A stretch of 64,000 bases of DNA from Kiloniellaceae bacterium (GTDB lineage: Bacteria; Pseudomonadota; Alphaproteobacteria; Kiloniellales; Kiloniellaceae): assembly GCA_021776195.1 (NCBI GenBank), contig JAJFGK010000030.1, positions 27,285 to 91,284 of the forward strand. The letters run 5' to 3'. The notes under the pieces are model-generated. The model did no database searches. It was not told the DNA's origin and saw only the letters and a list, made by a program, of their open reading frames with translations. Shown in pieces: positions 48,636 to 57,013 of the stretch. Within the stretch, counting starts at the first letter, position 1. Every line of letters starts with the position of its first letter. Position numbers and translations under genes: made by a program.

Positions 48636-50705
48636 ATGAGTGACGCGGCATCGGCAATTCGGACGCCCTATTCCAGACTCTTCGAACCCTTCACGCTGAA
48701 GCACCTGACCCTGAAGAACAGGATCATCAGCACGTCTCACGCGCCGTCTTATGCCGAGAACGGACGGCCCGGCGAGCGATACCAGCGCTATCATGAGGAA
48801 AAGGCGATTGGCGGCCTGTCGCTGACCATGTTCGGGGGCGCCTCGTCCGTATCCCCCGACTCGCCGCCGTCATTCGGCCAGATCCAGGCCGGCGACGATG
48901 GCATCGTTCCCTACTTCGTCGCGTTCGCGAAGCGCATTCACGCCCATGATGTGGCGCTGATGTGCCAGTTGAGCCACGCCGGCCGGCGCACCCACGCCCT
49001 GTCCGGGAACTGGCTGCCGACCGTCGCGCCATCGCCGATCCGCGAACCCGCCCACGGATCCATGCCCAAGCAACTGGAGCCCGCGGACATCCGCCGCATC
49101 GTCGCCGACTACGCGGCCGCGGCGCGGCGCTGCGACCAAGGCGGGCTGGACGGCTGCGAGCTTCTGGTGTCGGGCCATCTGATCGGTCAATTCTGGAGCC
49201 CGCTCTCCAATCTGCGCAGCGACGCCTACGGCGGGACGCTGGAAAACCGCATGCGCTTCGGCATGGAGGTCTTGGAGGCGATCCGCGACGGGGTCAAAGA
49301 CGCCTTCGTCGTCAGCCTGAGATTCACCGCCGACGAACTCGTCGAGGGCGGCATCACCGAGGCGGAAGGCATCGAGATCGCCAAGGCCTACGCCGCCACT
49401 GGCCTGGTCGACTGCCTGAACGTCTCGGGCGGCGCCAACTGGACCAAGGCCGGCGTGGCCGAAACCGTCCCCTCCATGGCCTTTCCTTCCGGCAGGTTCG
49501 TCGCATTGGCGGGCAAGGTGCGTCGGGCCACGGGATTGCCCGTTCTTCATGCGGGCCGGGTCGCCGATCTGGCGAGCGCCCACCACGCGGTGGCCGAGGG
49601 TCACGTCGACTTGATCGGCATGACCCGGGCCCACATGGCGGATCCGCATCTGGTCACCAAGCACCTGGCCGGACAGGACGCGGCGATCCGTCCCTGCGTC
49701 GGTGCCGGCTTTTGTATCGATCGAATCTATCGCGGCGGCGATGCGCTCTGCCTCCATAACGCGGCCACCGGGCGCGAGGGGCACTTGCCGCACGCGATCG
49801 CCGGCACGCAGGCCCCCCCCTACAAGGTGGCAATTGTCGGGGCCGGCCCCGCCGGACTGGAAGCCGCGCGGATCTGCGCGGAACGCGGCCATCGGGTCAC
49901 CCTCCTCGAAGCGCAAAGCGAACCGGGTGGGCAGGTGATCCTGGCCTCGAAGGTCGCGTGGCGGCACGACCTCATTGGTATCGTGCGATGGCTCTACGAG
50001 CGCTGCGAGGCCCTCGGCGTCACCTTCCATTTCAACCGTTACGCCGACGACCATGACCTTCTCGATCTGGAACCCGACATCGTGATCTTGGCCACAGGAG
50101 GCCTTCCCAATCCCACGGCGATCCCCGGGTCCGACACCCTAGCGGTGAGTGGGTGGGAGGTTCTCTCCGGGGAGATTCAGGTCGCCGGCGACGTGGTCGT
50201 GTACGACGAGGGGGGCGATCAGAACGCGCCGTCGGTCGCGGAGTATCTCGCCGCGGCGGGCGCGAGCGTCGAGATCGTCACGCCGAACCGCTGCGTCGCG
50301 GAAGACGTCGGCGTGACGAACCACGCCGTCCACCTGCGCAACCTCGCGGAACTGGGCGTGACCTGCACGACCGACATGCGCCTCGGTTCCATCGAGCGCC
50401 AGGACAATCGTCTGGTGGCCAGGTTCGATCACGAGTATGGCGCGGTCCAGGCGCAACGCACCGTCGACTATGTCGTCATCGAGGCCGGGACCCTGCCGAT
50501 GGACGACCTCTACGAGGCCCTCCTGCCCGCCTCGCGCAACCAGGGACAAGCGGATCTGGATGCCTTTGTGAAGGCCGAGGTCCAACCCGGCGTGACCCCC
50601 GCGGACCGGCAAGGCTTCGCACTGTTTCGAATTGGCGACGCCACGGCCGGACGGGGCATTCACGCCGCCGTCTACGATGCGGCGCGGCTCTGCTCGCGCT
50701 TGTAG
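48636..50705 (+). CDS. NADH:flavin oxidoreductase, DgcA/trimethylamine-dehydrogenase-like
   Basis: This 689-residue protein combines an N-terminal Old Yellow Enzyme barrel (YSRLFEPFTLKHLTLKNRIISTSHAP) with an FeS site and a C-terminal FAD/NAD-binding part (VAIVGAGPAGLEAARIC). The cysteines RPCVGAGFCID...ALCLHNAATGRE lie where the 4Fe-4S cluster of this class sits. The class includes trimethylamine dehydrogenase, 2,4-dienoyl-CoA reductase and dimethylglycine/stachydrine demethylases (DgcA, StcD), and the sequence looks most like the last group. With the nearby Glu-type Rieske enzyme and importer it suggests methylated amine breakdown. The exact substrate is unknown. Confidence 0.82.
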   Translation: MSDAASAIRTPYSRLFEPFTLKHLTLKNRIISTSHAPSYAENGRPGERYQRYHEEKAIGGLSLTMFGGASSVSPDSPPSFGQIQAGDDGIVPYFVAFAKRIHAHDVALMCQLSHAGRRTHALSGNWLPTVAPSPIREPAHGSMPKQLEPADIRRIVADYAAAARRCDQGGLDGCELLVSGHLIGQFWSPLSNLRSDAYGGTLENRMRFGMEVLEAIRDGVKDAFVVSLRFTADELVEGGITEAEGIEIAKAYAATGLVDCLNVSGGANWTKAGVAETVPSMAFPSGRFVALAGKVRRATGLPVLHAGRVADLASAHHAVAEGHVDLIGMTRAHMADPHLVTKHLAGQDAAIRPCVGAGFCIDRIYRGGDALCLHNAATGREGHLPHAIAGTQAPPYKVAIVGAGPAGLEAARICAERGHRVTLLEAQSEPGGQVILASKVAWRHDLIGIVRWLYERCEALGVTFHFNRYADDHDLLDLEPDIVILATGGLPNPTAIPGSDTLAVSGWEVLSGEIQVAGDVVVYDEGGDQNAPSVAEYLAAAGASVEIVTPNRCVAEDVGVTNHAVHLRNLAELGVTCTTDMRLGSIERQDNRLVARFDHEYGAVQAQRTVDYVVIEAGTLPMDDLYEALLPASRNQGQADLDAFVKAEVQPGVTPADRQGFALFRIGDATAGRGIHAAVYDAARLCSRL

Positions 50706-50758
50706 CCGACCTCGCCGTCGAATAGCCGTCCCCGGCCAGGGGCCCGTCAGGCCCCCGG

Positions 50759-52726
50759 TCAGGCAGCGTCTTCCCGGCGGCCAACGGCGGCCTCAACCTG
50801 GACGAAGGTGTCGTTGTAGGCCGGCTGACCGCCCGGCGACCAGGCCGAGGGCGACAGCAGGTTGGCGACCGCATCGCTTTCGGCCGGCTCGCTCCACCAC
50901 TTGCCGACCAGGGCCACGGCGCCGGCGCAGATCGCATCCGTGACCGCGAGGCCGATCCGAATCTCGCCGAGATCGTTGCGCAGCACCACCGCCTGTCCAT
51001 CGACCAGACCGCGCGCGGTGGCGTCGTCGGGGTTCATCTCCAACGCCGGGTGCCCCTGGGCCTGGCGCTGGCGCGGCATGTTGGCGAAGCTCGAATTGAG
51101 GAAGTAGTGGGACTTGGGTGTCAGCAGGCGCAGCGCTTCCGGGGCCAGCGGCGCCAGTTCATCGCTGGCGAAGCGTAGTGTCGCCGCGCCCGCCGCCGGG
51201 TCGGGCCGGGGCGGCGAGACCTTGCGCCAGCCTTCTGTCTTCAGGTCGGCCAGCGCGACACCCGGCGGCAGCGCCGCGGCGGCAATCGCCTCGTCGCTCT
51301 CGCCGTAGGCCGGCCCCGTGAGACCCAGGCGCGGGGCCAGCAGGCGCATCACCTCGCCGTGGGACTTGGCCTCGCCGAGCGGCGCGATGGCCGGGTTGTT
51401 GACCGAGATGTAGTGATGCCCCCAGGCGCCCTGAGCGTCGAAGTGCTCGAGCTGGGTGGTGGCCGGCAAAACGATGTCGGCGTAGCGGGCGGTGTCGGTC
51501 ATGAAATGCTCGAGCACCACGGTAAAGAGGTCGTCGCGGGCAAGACCGCGCCGGACCCGCGCGATGTCCAGCTCGACCACGGCAGGGTTCATGCACCAGA
51601 CCATCAGGCCCTTGACCGGCGGCGCGAGGCTCTCGTCGGTCAGCACCGCCCCCAGGGCCGCGAGGTCGAGGCTGCGGGGCGTGCCGGGCATCAGGTCGGG
51701 ACGCGCCGCGGCGAACTCGTCGAACGGCGGGCCGTCGGAGAAGAGCAGGCCGCCGCCGGGACGGCGCCAATGGCCGCCGAGGCTGGCCAGGGCCGAGAGC
51801 CCGCGCACATAGGCCTCGCCGCGGACGGTCTGTTGCGGGGCCACACCCGAGCGGATCACGGCGGGTCTGGCGGCGGCGAACGCGCGGGCGAGAGCCACGA
51901 CCGTTTCGGCCTCGATGCCGCAGGCGGCGGCCACGCGCGCCGGCGTCCAGGGTGCGACCTGGGCACGGTAGTCATTGAAATCGACGGCCACGGCGCGGGC
52001 ATAGTCGAGGTCGGCGAGCCCCTCGGCGATCATGACCTGGGCGATGCCGGCGGCGAGTAGTGGATCGCTGCCCGGTCGGATGGCGATATGCTGGTCGCAC
52101 TGCTCGGCCGTGCGGGTCCGCCGCGGGTCGATACAGATCACCCGGGCGCCGTGTCGGCGGCGGGCCTCCTTGACCATCCGCCAGTGGTGGTGGCAGGTCG
52201 AGAGCATGTTGACGCCCCACAGCAGGATCAAGCGGCTGTCGGCCATTTCCTCGGGATCGAAGCCCACCGGATGGCCTTCGTCCCGAAGCGCGCTGAGGGA
52301 CGCGCCACAGACATCGCCGTGCAGGTTCGACGCGCCCAGGCCGTGGAACAGGCGCCTGAGCGCCTGGCGCTGGACCGCCCCCATGGAGCCCAGATAGTAG
52401 AGCGGCATCAGGGCCTCGGCCCCGTCGGTCTCGACGATCGCCGCGAAGCGTCCGGCGATCGTGTCCAGCGCCTCGTCCCAGCCGATGCGCTCGAACTCGC
52501 CGCTTCCCTTCGGCCCGCTGCGACGAAGGGGGTGGAGCAACCGGTCGGGCGCATAGGTCCGCGCCTGATAGTCGTTGACCTTGGCGCAGAGCACGCCACG
52601 GGTGAAGGGATGGTCCTTGGCCCCGGCCACCCGGACAACCCGCCCCTCCTCGACGTCGGCCACCCAGCTACAGCTGTCCTGACAATCGAGCGGACAGCAT
52701 CCGATGACCTGTTTGGTATCCGCCAT
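50759..52726 (-). CDS. Molybdopterin-dependent oxidoreductase
   Basis: This 655-residue protein is of the bis-MGD oxidoreductase family (formate dehydrogenase/nitrate reductase-like). Residues 1-60 hold the 4Fe-4S motif (CCPLDCQDSC and RGVLCAK), and later parts carry GVAPQQTVRGEAYVRG, LMVWCMNPAV and the C-terminal molybdopterin-binding domain (HYFLNSSFANMPRQR, VVLRNDLGEI). There is no Tat signal, so it acts in the cytoplasm. The start at 52726 matches family; an ATG 24 bases earlier is upstream. It is convergent with the flavoprotein gene. Substrate unknown; partner subunits are not adjacent. Confidence 0.88.
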   Translation of the reverse strand: MADTKQVIGCCPLDCQDSCSWVADVEEGRVVRVAGAKDHPFTRGVLCAKVNDYQARTYAPDRLLHPLRRSGPKGSGEFERIGWDEALDTIAGRFAAIVETDGAEALMPLYYLGSMGAVQRQALRRLFHGLGASNLHGDVCGASLSALRDEGHPVGFDPEEMADSRLILLWGVNMLSTCHHHWRMVKEARRRHGARVICIDPRRTRTAEQCDQHIAIRPGSDPLLAAGIAQVMIAEGLADLDYARAVAVDFNDYRAQVAPWTPARVAAACGIEAETVVALARAFAAARPAVIRSGVAPQQTVRGEAYVRGLSALASLGGHWRRPGGGLLFSDGPPFDEFAAARPDLMPGTPRSLDLAALGAVLTDESLAPPVKGLMVWCMNPAVVELDIARVRRGLARDDLFTVVLEHFMTDTARYADIVLPATTQLEHFDAQGAWGHHYISVNNPAIAPLGEAKSHGEVMRLLAPRLGLTGPAYGESDEAIAAAALPPGVALADLKTEGWRKVSPPRPDPAAGAATLRFASDELAPLAPEALRLLTPKSHYFLNSSFANMPRQRQAQGHPALEMNPDDATARGLVDGQAVVLRNDLGEIRIGLAVTDAICAGAVALVGKWWSEPAESDAVANLLSPSAWSPGGQPAYNDTFVQVEAAVGRREDAA

Positions 52727-52976
52727 AACGTCCCCCTGAAACAACACCACGATTCAGCCTATCACATCTCGGCGCCGGCCGCCCGGCCCGAGGCCCCGAC
52801 AAGCACGAAGCGTCTAAGGCCGCATCGTCGACCAAAAAATCACAAAGCTGGATGAGCTCATTTCCTAATGTTACACTCAGAATTGAGCGTCACAGGATGC
52901 ACTCAACCACCCAAGGTCGGGGACGCCGGGCGATCACGAATGGACTCGGGCCAACCCTTCAGCACTGGGGGTTCAC

Positions 52977-54104
52977 ATGGCGGTCGGCAGTATTTTCGTG
53001 GGTAATGCTACCGGATTTGAAGCTGATATACGCAACATCGGCCTCAGAATGCGCCGGGAAGTGGGCCAAAAGGACTTCCGTCAACTGCGCAAGATCGAAC
53101 GGATCGGACACCTGGCCACAGTCCTGGGCATCGCCACCGCGTGGATTGTTCCAAACCCGCTAAGCGCGTTCCTGATTGCCCAGGGAATGATCGTGCGGTT
53201 TACCATCGGCCACCACATTGGCCACGGTGCGTACGACCGCATTGTCGGCATCCCCGAGCGATACACATCGAGAGCTTTTGCCCGCGGTTGGCGGCGCTTT
53301 GTCGATTGGCCTGAATGGTGGACGCATGGGGCATGGCTTCACGTGCACAACCATCTGCACCACCCCAATACCCAGGACCCGAGCGACGCCGACCTCATGA
53401 ACCCCGATCAGTTTCGGCACCTATCGCTGCCGGTCCGCTATCTGATCCTGGCGTTTTTCACGGTGACTTGGAAGTTCAGTTACTACGAACCCTACATGGA
53501 ACAGGAGTGGTTGCGTCATCGGCGCGGTGAAAAGAGTGTCCGGCCCTACGAATTCAAGCCCGGCGACATTCTCGACATCGCGGATCCCGGTGTCAGAAGC
53601 CTTTGGGTATGCCGCTATCTGCCCTATTTGACCTACCGATTTGCCCTACCCACGCTCCTGTTCCTGCCACTCGGCTCCGGTCCCGCAATCAATGTACTGG
53701 TCACGATGGTGCTCGCCGAGTTGATTCATAACGCTCAAACATTCGTTTGTATTCGATCAAGCCACAGCGCACCGGATCTTCCGATTTTCGTGGCGAGGCC
53801 TGCGGGAAGACGAGAGTATCTTGTTCGTCAGGTGCTTGCGACAGCCAACTATAATGGCAGCAGCGATCTTGCGGGTATCCTCCACGGTTGGACCAACTAC
53901 CAGATCGAGCATCACCTTTGGCCTCACGGGACATTGTTGCGGCTCCAAGAAGCACGGTCGCAGGTGAAGGCTGCCTGCTTGACCAGGGGAATTCACTATG
54001 TTCAGGAGAACGTGTTGAAGCGCTACTGGATGATGTCGCGGGTTTTCCTGGGACTGGAGATTCAGCGGGTCTCAGAGATCGAGACCCATTTGGCGGCAGA
54101 GTAA
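52977..54104 (+). CDS. Membrane fatty acid desaturase/hydroxylase-family protein
   Basis: This 375-residue membrane protein has three histidine boxes of the di-iron desaturase family: HHIGHG near the first helices, HVHNHLHH and the C-terminal QIEHHLWPH. Hydrophobic stretches (VLGIATAWIVPNPLSAFLIAQG, YLILAFFTVTWKFS, FALPTLLFLPLGSG) give four or more membrane helices. The family introduces double bonds or hydroxyls into acyl chains or other lipids with oxygen and an electron donor. QxxHH placement is like acyl-lipid or sphingolipid desaturases. It stands alone upstream of the methyltransferase/ArsR pair. Confidence 0.85.
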   Translation: MAVGSIFVGNATGFEADIRNIGLRMRREVGQKDFRQLRKIERIGHLATVLGIATAWIVPNPLSAFLIAQGMIVRFTIGHHIGHGAYDRIVGIPERYTSRAFARGWRRFVDWPEWWTHGAWLHVHNHLHHPNTQDPSDADLMNPDQFRHLSLPVRYLILAFFTVTWKFSYYEPYMEQEWLRHRRGEKSVRPYEFKPGDILDIADPGVRSLWVCRYLPYLTYRFALPTLLFLPLGSGPAINVLVTMVLAELIHNAQTFVCIRSSHSAPDLPIFVARPAGRREYLVRQVLATANYNGSSDLAGILHGWTNYQIEHHLWPHGTLLRLQEARSQVKAACLTRGIHYVQENVLKRYWMMSRVFLGLEIQRVSEIETHLAAE

Positions 54105-54309
54105 TCTGAATCAAAGGCTTCACGCCGCGATGGCTCTCACGACTTCGGTCGCGTGAAGGAGGTCCGAACCGCAACAGTCTCCATACCGGCATCGGTTAAA
54201 AAAGGGTATCGGTGAGTTGCGGCAAGGCGTCGCGATAACGTGGCATGGTTCCTTTTCCTTTCACGGCGTGCGATGTCATTTGGTCACTAGCTTGTGTTCT
54301 GAGAAGCTT

Positions 54310-55086
54310 TCAGCCGTCCGGTTTGACGGCCCGGAAGTGCGCAGGACGAAGGTGCCCCTGGTCAGCGATGACGGCCCGCCGCTTTGCGGCCGCGGTTAGC
54401 CCGTCGGCTGCCTCGAGACCGACGTCGCACACGAAACGTGCCCGCCTCGGACCGGCTGCCGCCTTGAATTCCTGCGCGGCGAGTTCGGCAAACCACGCAT
54501 TCCGATCCCTGGCGGATATGTTTCGGAATCCCGCACGCTTGAGATAGCCGCGGTTCTCTTCCATCGTCGCCATGGTGAAGTTCATGCCGTTGTCGAGGAA
54601 CTGTTCCATTTCAACACTGTAGGGCGGCGTGCCGCGGCACCAGTCGCTGAAGACGCACTGGCCGCCCGGTGTGAGGACCCGAAACATCTCGGCAAACAAC
54701 AGCGCCTTGTCCGCGATATGCACAAACGCGTCCTTGCTGAAGACAACGTCGAACTGCGCGTCCGGGAACGGCAGGCGTCCCGGCGAGACCTGCTGAAAAC
54801 TCACCTGCTTTTCGAGTTTGCTGGCCGCGGCGAGATGCTGGGCGCGGTCGAGCACCGTCTGTTCGACGTCGATGCCTGTGACCTGCCGGGCGCCGAACCT
54901 GCTGACCAAAAGCAGTGCGGGTGCGCCTGTGCCGGTGCCGATGTCGAGGACGGTCTTATCCGCAAGGTCCACAGCGGCCACCAGCTCAGCGACATCGTCC
55001 TGGCCGCCAGGCGACAGCCACCCCTCGCCCCACCCTAGCTCCAGCCGGGCGATGACATCGGATGTGTAGATCGATTTATGCTCCAT
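54310..55086 (-). CDS. SAM-dependent methyltransferase, phosphoethanolamine N-methyltransferase-like
   Basis: This 258-residue class I methyltransferase has motif I VLDIGTGTGAPALLL, VTGIDVEQTVLDRAQ and PDAQFDVVFSKDAFVHI. The N-terminal IARLELGWGEGWLSPGG resembles the FGEGFISPGG-type segment seen in phosphoethanolamine N-methyltransferases and related enzymes, so its substrate may be an amine or choline precursor. Start at 55086 (MEHKSIYTS) is preferred, with ATGs at 55095 and 55137 as alternatives. It is divergent from the ArsR gene, with a perfect inverted repeat between them, which suggests it is the controlled gene. Confidence 0.78.
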   Translation of the reverse strand: MEHKSIYTSDVIARLELGWGEGWLSPGGQDDVAELVAAVDLADKTVLDIGTGTGAPALLLVSRFGARQVTGIDVEQTVLDRAQHLAAASKLEKQVSFQQVSPGRLPFPDAQFDVVFSKDAFVHIADKALLFAEMFRVLTPGGQCVFSDWCRGTPPYSVEMEQFLDNGMNFTMATMEENRGYLKRAGFRNISARDRNAWFAELAAQEFKAAAGPRRARFVCDVGLEAADGLTAAAKRRAVIADQGHLRPAHFRAVKPDG

Positions 55087-55145
55087 GGTCTCCATTCCTT
55101 CGATCACTTCGAACTGGATCAAACATAGGTCTTCCATGAGCCAAG

Positions 55146-55169
55146 ATATTTTGATAAACATCAAAATAT
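55146..55169. promoter_or_regulatory. Perfect 10-bp inverted repeat, probable ArsR operator
   Basis: The arms atattttgat (55146-55155) and atcaaaatat (55160-55169) are separated by aaac. The right arm overlaps the first two bases of the ArsR start codon at 55168 and the whole lies 60 bases upstream of the methyltransferase start. Its position between the divergent genes fits binding by a dimeric ArsR repressor controlling both. Confidence 0.75.
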
Positions 55170-55860
55170 GAAAATAGGACCAGACATCTCGCGGGTGGCT
55201 GCCCTGATCGGAGACCCGGCTCGCACAAACATGTTGCTGGCGCTGATGAGTGGAGAGGCCTGGACCGCCGGCGACCTTGCCCGTGAAGCCGGCGTCACGC
55301 CCTCGACCACCAGCTGTCATCTGTCGAAACTTCTGACCGGCGGCCTGGTACGCCAGTCGCGCCAGGGCCGGCACCGATTCTACAGACTGACCGATGGCGA
55401 TGTCGGCGAGGCTTTGGAAGTCCTCCTCAGGGTCGCGGCACGAACTGGCCATACCCGCCACATCGTCGCGCCATCGGAAGCGCCACTCCGCTCGGCGCGT
55501 GTGTGCTACGACCATCTGGCGGGTGAGTACGGCGTTCGCCTCTTCACTTTTCTGAGGGCATCGAGCTTTGTCGTCGGACAGGAAAAACGGTTGCGCTTGT
55601 CAACCAGTGGGGAAGACTTTGCCGGCAGGTTCGGTATTCACCTCGAGCGGCTAGCCGGGCAACGTCGGCCATTATGCCGGGTTTGTCTGGATTGGAGCGA
55701 GCGGACGCACCATCTGGGCGGCCTCCTGGGGGCCGCCCTACTGGATCGGATGATCGAGCTGAAATGGCTCAAGAAGCAAAACGACTCCCGCGCCGTGCAG
55801 TTCACCGGCACGGGCAAGAAGGCTTTCGCGGAACTGACCACGTTGGCTTCAGCGCCCTGA
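55168..55860 (+). CDS. ArsR-family transcriptional regulator
   Basis: This 230-residue protein has an N-terminal ArsR winged helix (VAALIGDPARTNMLLALMSG, then the recognition part AREAGVTPSTTSCHLSKLLTGGLVRQSRQGRHRFYRL) and a longer C-terminal extension of about 120 residues. The extension has the cysteines CYDH, RPLCRVCLDW and several His (HHLGG), which could bind metal, but no classical arsenic site is clear. It is divergent from the methyltransferase gene and probably represses both through the repeat at 55146-55169. Confidence 0.85.
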   Translation: MKIGPDISRVAALIGDPARTNMLLALMSGEAWTAGDLAREAGVTPSTTSCHLSKLLTGGLVRQSRQGRHRFYRLTDGDVGEALEVLLRVAARTGHTRHIVAPSEAPLRSARVCYDHLAGEYGVRLFTFLRASSFVVGQEKRLRLSTSGEDFAGRFGIHLERLAGQRRPLCRVCLDWSERTHHLGGLLGAALLDRMIELKWLKKQNDSRAVQFTGTGKKAFAELTTLASAP

Positions 55861-55911
55861 CCGGTTCCGTCGGCTCTAACGCAGAAGCCGATCCTGGCCC
55901 GAATTGCCGGG

Positions 55912-56997
55912 CTACAGCGGTTCCTGTTGGGTGACGCAGTGGATGCCGCCGCCATTTTCGTAGATCCGGTCGACGTTGAGGGCGACGATCCTCCGGTCCG
56001 GAAACAACTTGCCGAGGGCCTGGCTTGCCCTCCGGTCGGCCCGTTTATCGCCGAATTGCGGCGTATAGACGGCTCCGTTGCCGACATAGAAATTGGCGTA
56101 GCTGGGAAAGAAGTCAGGGGCGGTCGAGCGCGGATTCTCCGCGCTGGGAACCTCGACCATCTCGAAGGCGCGGCCTTTCGCATCCGTCGTCTTGCGAAGA
56201 ATATCCTTCGATTCCGCCAAGGCCTCGGCCCAGACTGAGGTGTCGCCTGGATAGGCGTCGGTCATCAAAAGACCGGGGCGGACGATACGGATCGCCCCGT
56301 CGATATGCCCGTCGGTGATATCCTCGCCACGCACGCCGGGCAGCCAGATGACCTTTTGGACGCCGAGCCGAGCCTTGAGTTCGTCCTCGATTTCCCTTTG
56401 TGATTTTCCCGGATTTCGATTGTCGTTGACCCAGCAGCTATCGGTCAGGATCAAGGTCCCTTCGCCGTCGAACTCAATACCGCCGCCCTCTCCGACCACC
56501 GCGGCCTTGATGTAGACACGGTCCAGCAGGTCGGCGATCGATTTGGAAATACGGCCGTCCTTCGAATGGCGTTGCTTGCCGCCCCAGCCGTTGAAATTGA
56601 GGTCCAGGATCGCTTTTCCGCCGGCGCCGTCGTTCAAGAAAATCGGGCCGTTGTCGCGGGCCCACATGTCGTCCGTCGGAATATCGACGAGCTCGACTTT
56701 CGGGCCGCAGAGTTTGCGCGCAAGATCGTGATGCCCGGCCCCGGCCATCATGGATACCGGCTCGTGTTCCGCGATCGCCGCGGCCAGCCGGCCCAGCGTT
56801 TCCTGGACATCCTCGTAATAGGCGCTCGAGCCGCCATAGATGGATTTCGTCGAGGCCCAGGCGAGCCAGGTCCGCGCGTGCGGCGCCTCTTCCGCCGGCG
56901 CATAGAAGTCCCGCATCGAAGATTCTGCTCCCAAGGCCCCTTGCCCTTTCGCCATCGCCAACAATCCAGTCGCAATGAAGGTTCTGCGTGTGATCAT
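55912..56997 (-). CDS. Agmatine deiminase-like (Porphyromonas-type PAD family) protein, Tat-exported
   Basis: This 361-residue guanidino-modifying enzyme hydrolyses a guanidinium group such as that of agmatine. It has DDMWARDNGPIFL, DLNFNGWGGKQ, DGHIDGAIRI and the C-terminal nucleophile motif NGGGIHCVTQQEPL. The start MITRRTFIATGLLAMAKGQG is a twin-arginine signal (a GTG/ATG a few codons earlier is possible). Agmatine deiminases are normally cytoplasmic, so export is unusual. It lies 16 bases after the second Rieske gene and is probably co-transcribed. Product in agmatine case would be N-carbamoylputrescine. Confidence 0.85.
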   Translation of the reverse strand: MITRRTFIATGLLAMAKGQGALGAESSMRDFYAPAEEAPHARTWLAWASTKSIYGGSSAYYEDVQETLGRLAAAIAEHEPVSMMAGAGHHDLARKLCGPKVELVDIPTDDMWARDNGPIFLNDGAGGKAILDLNFNGWGGKQRHSKDGRISKSIADLLDRVYIKAAVVGEGGGIEFDGEGTLILTDSCWVNDNRNPGKSQREIEDELKARLGVQKVIWLPGVRGEDITDGHIDGAIRIVRPGLLMTDAYPGDTSVWAEALAESKDILRKTTDAKGRAFEMVEVPSAENPRSTAPDFFPSYANFYVGNGAVYTPQFGDKRADRRASQALGKLFPDRRIVALNVDRIYENGGGIHCVTQQEPL

Positions 56998-57013
56998 TCC
57001 AGGCCCCACCGCG

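Noticed and set aside
50733..50758. Hairpin ggggcc/ggcccc between the convergent flavoprotein and molybdopterin genes as a terminator
   Set aside because: The stem is only six bases and is not followed by a T run on either strand.
54105..54309. Possible small gene between the desaturase and methyltransferase
   Set aside because: Short open frames here have no plausible ribosome site and overlap the desaturase or methyltransferase ends.
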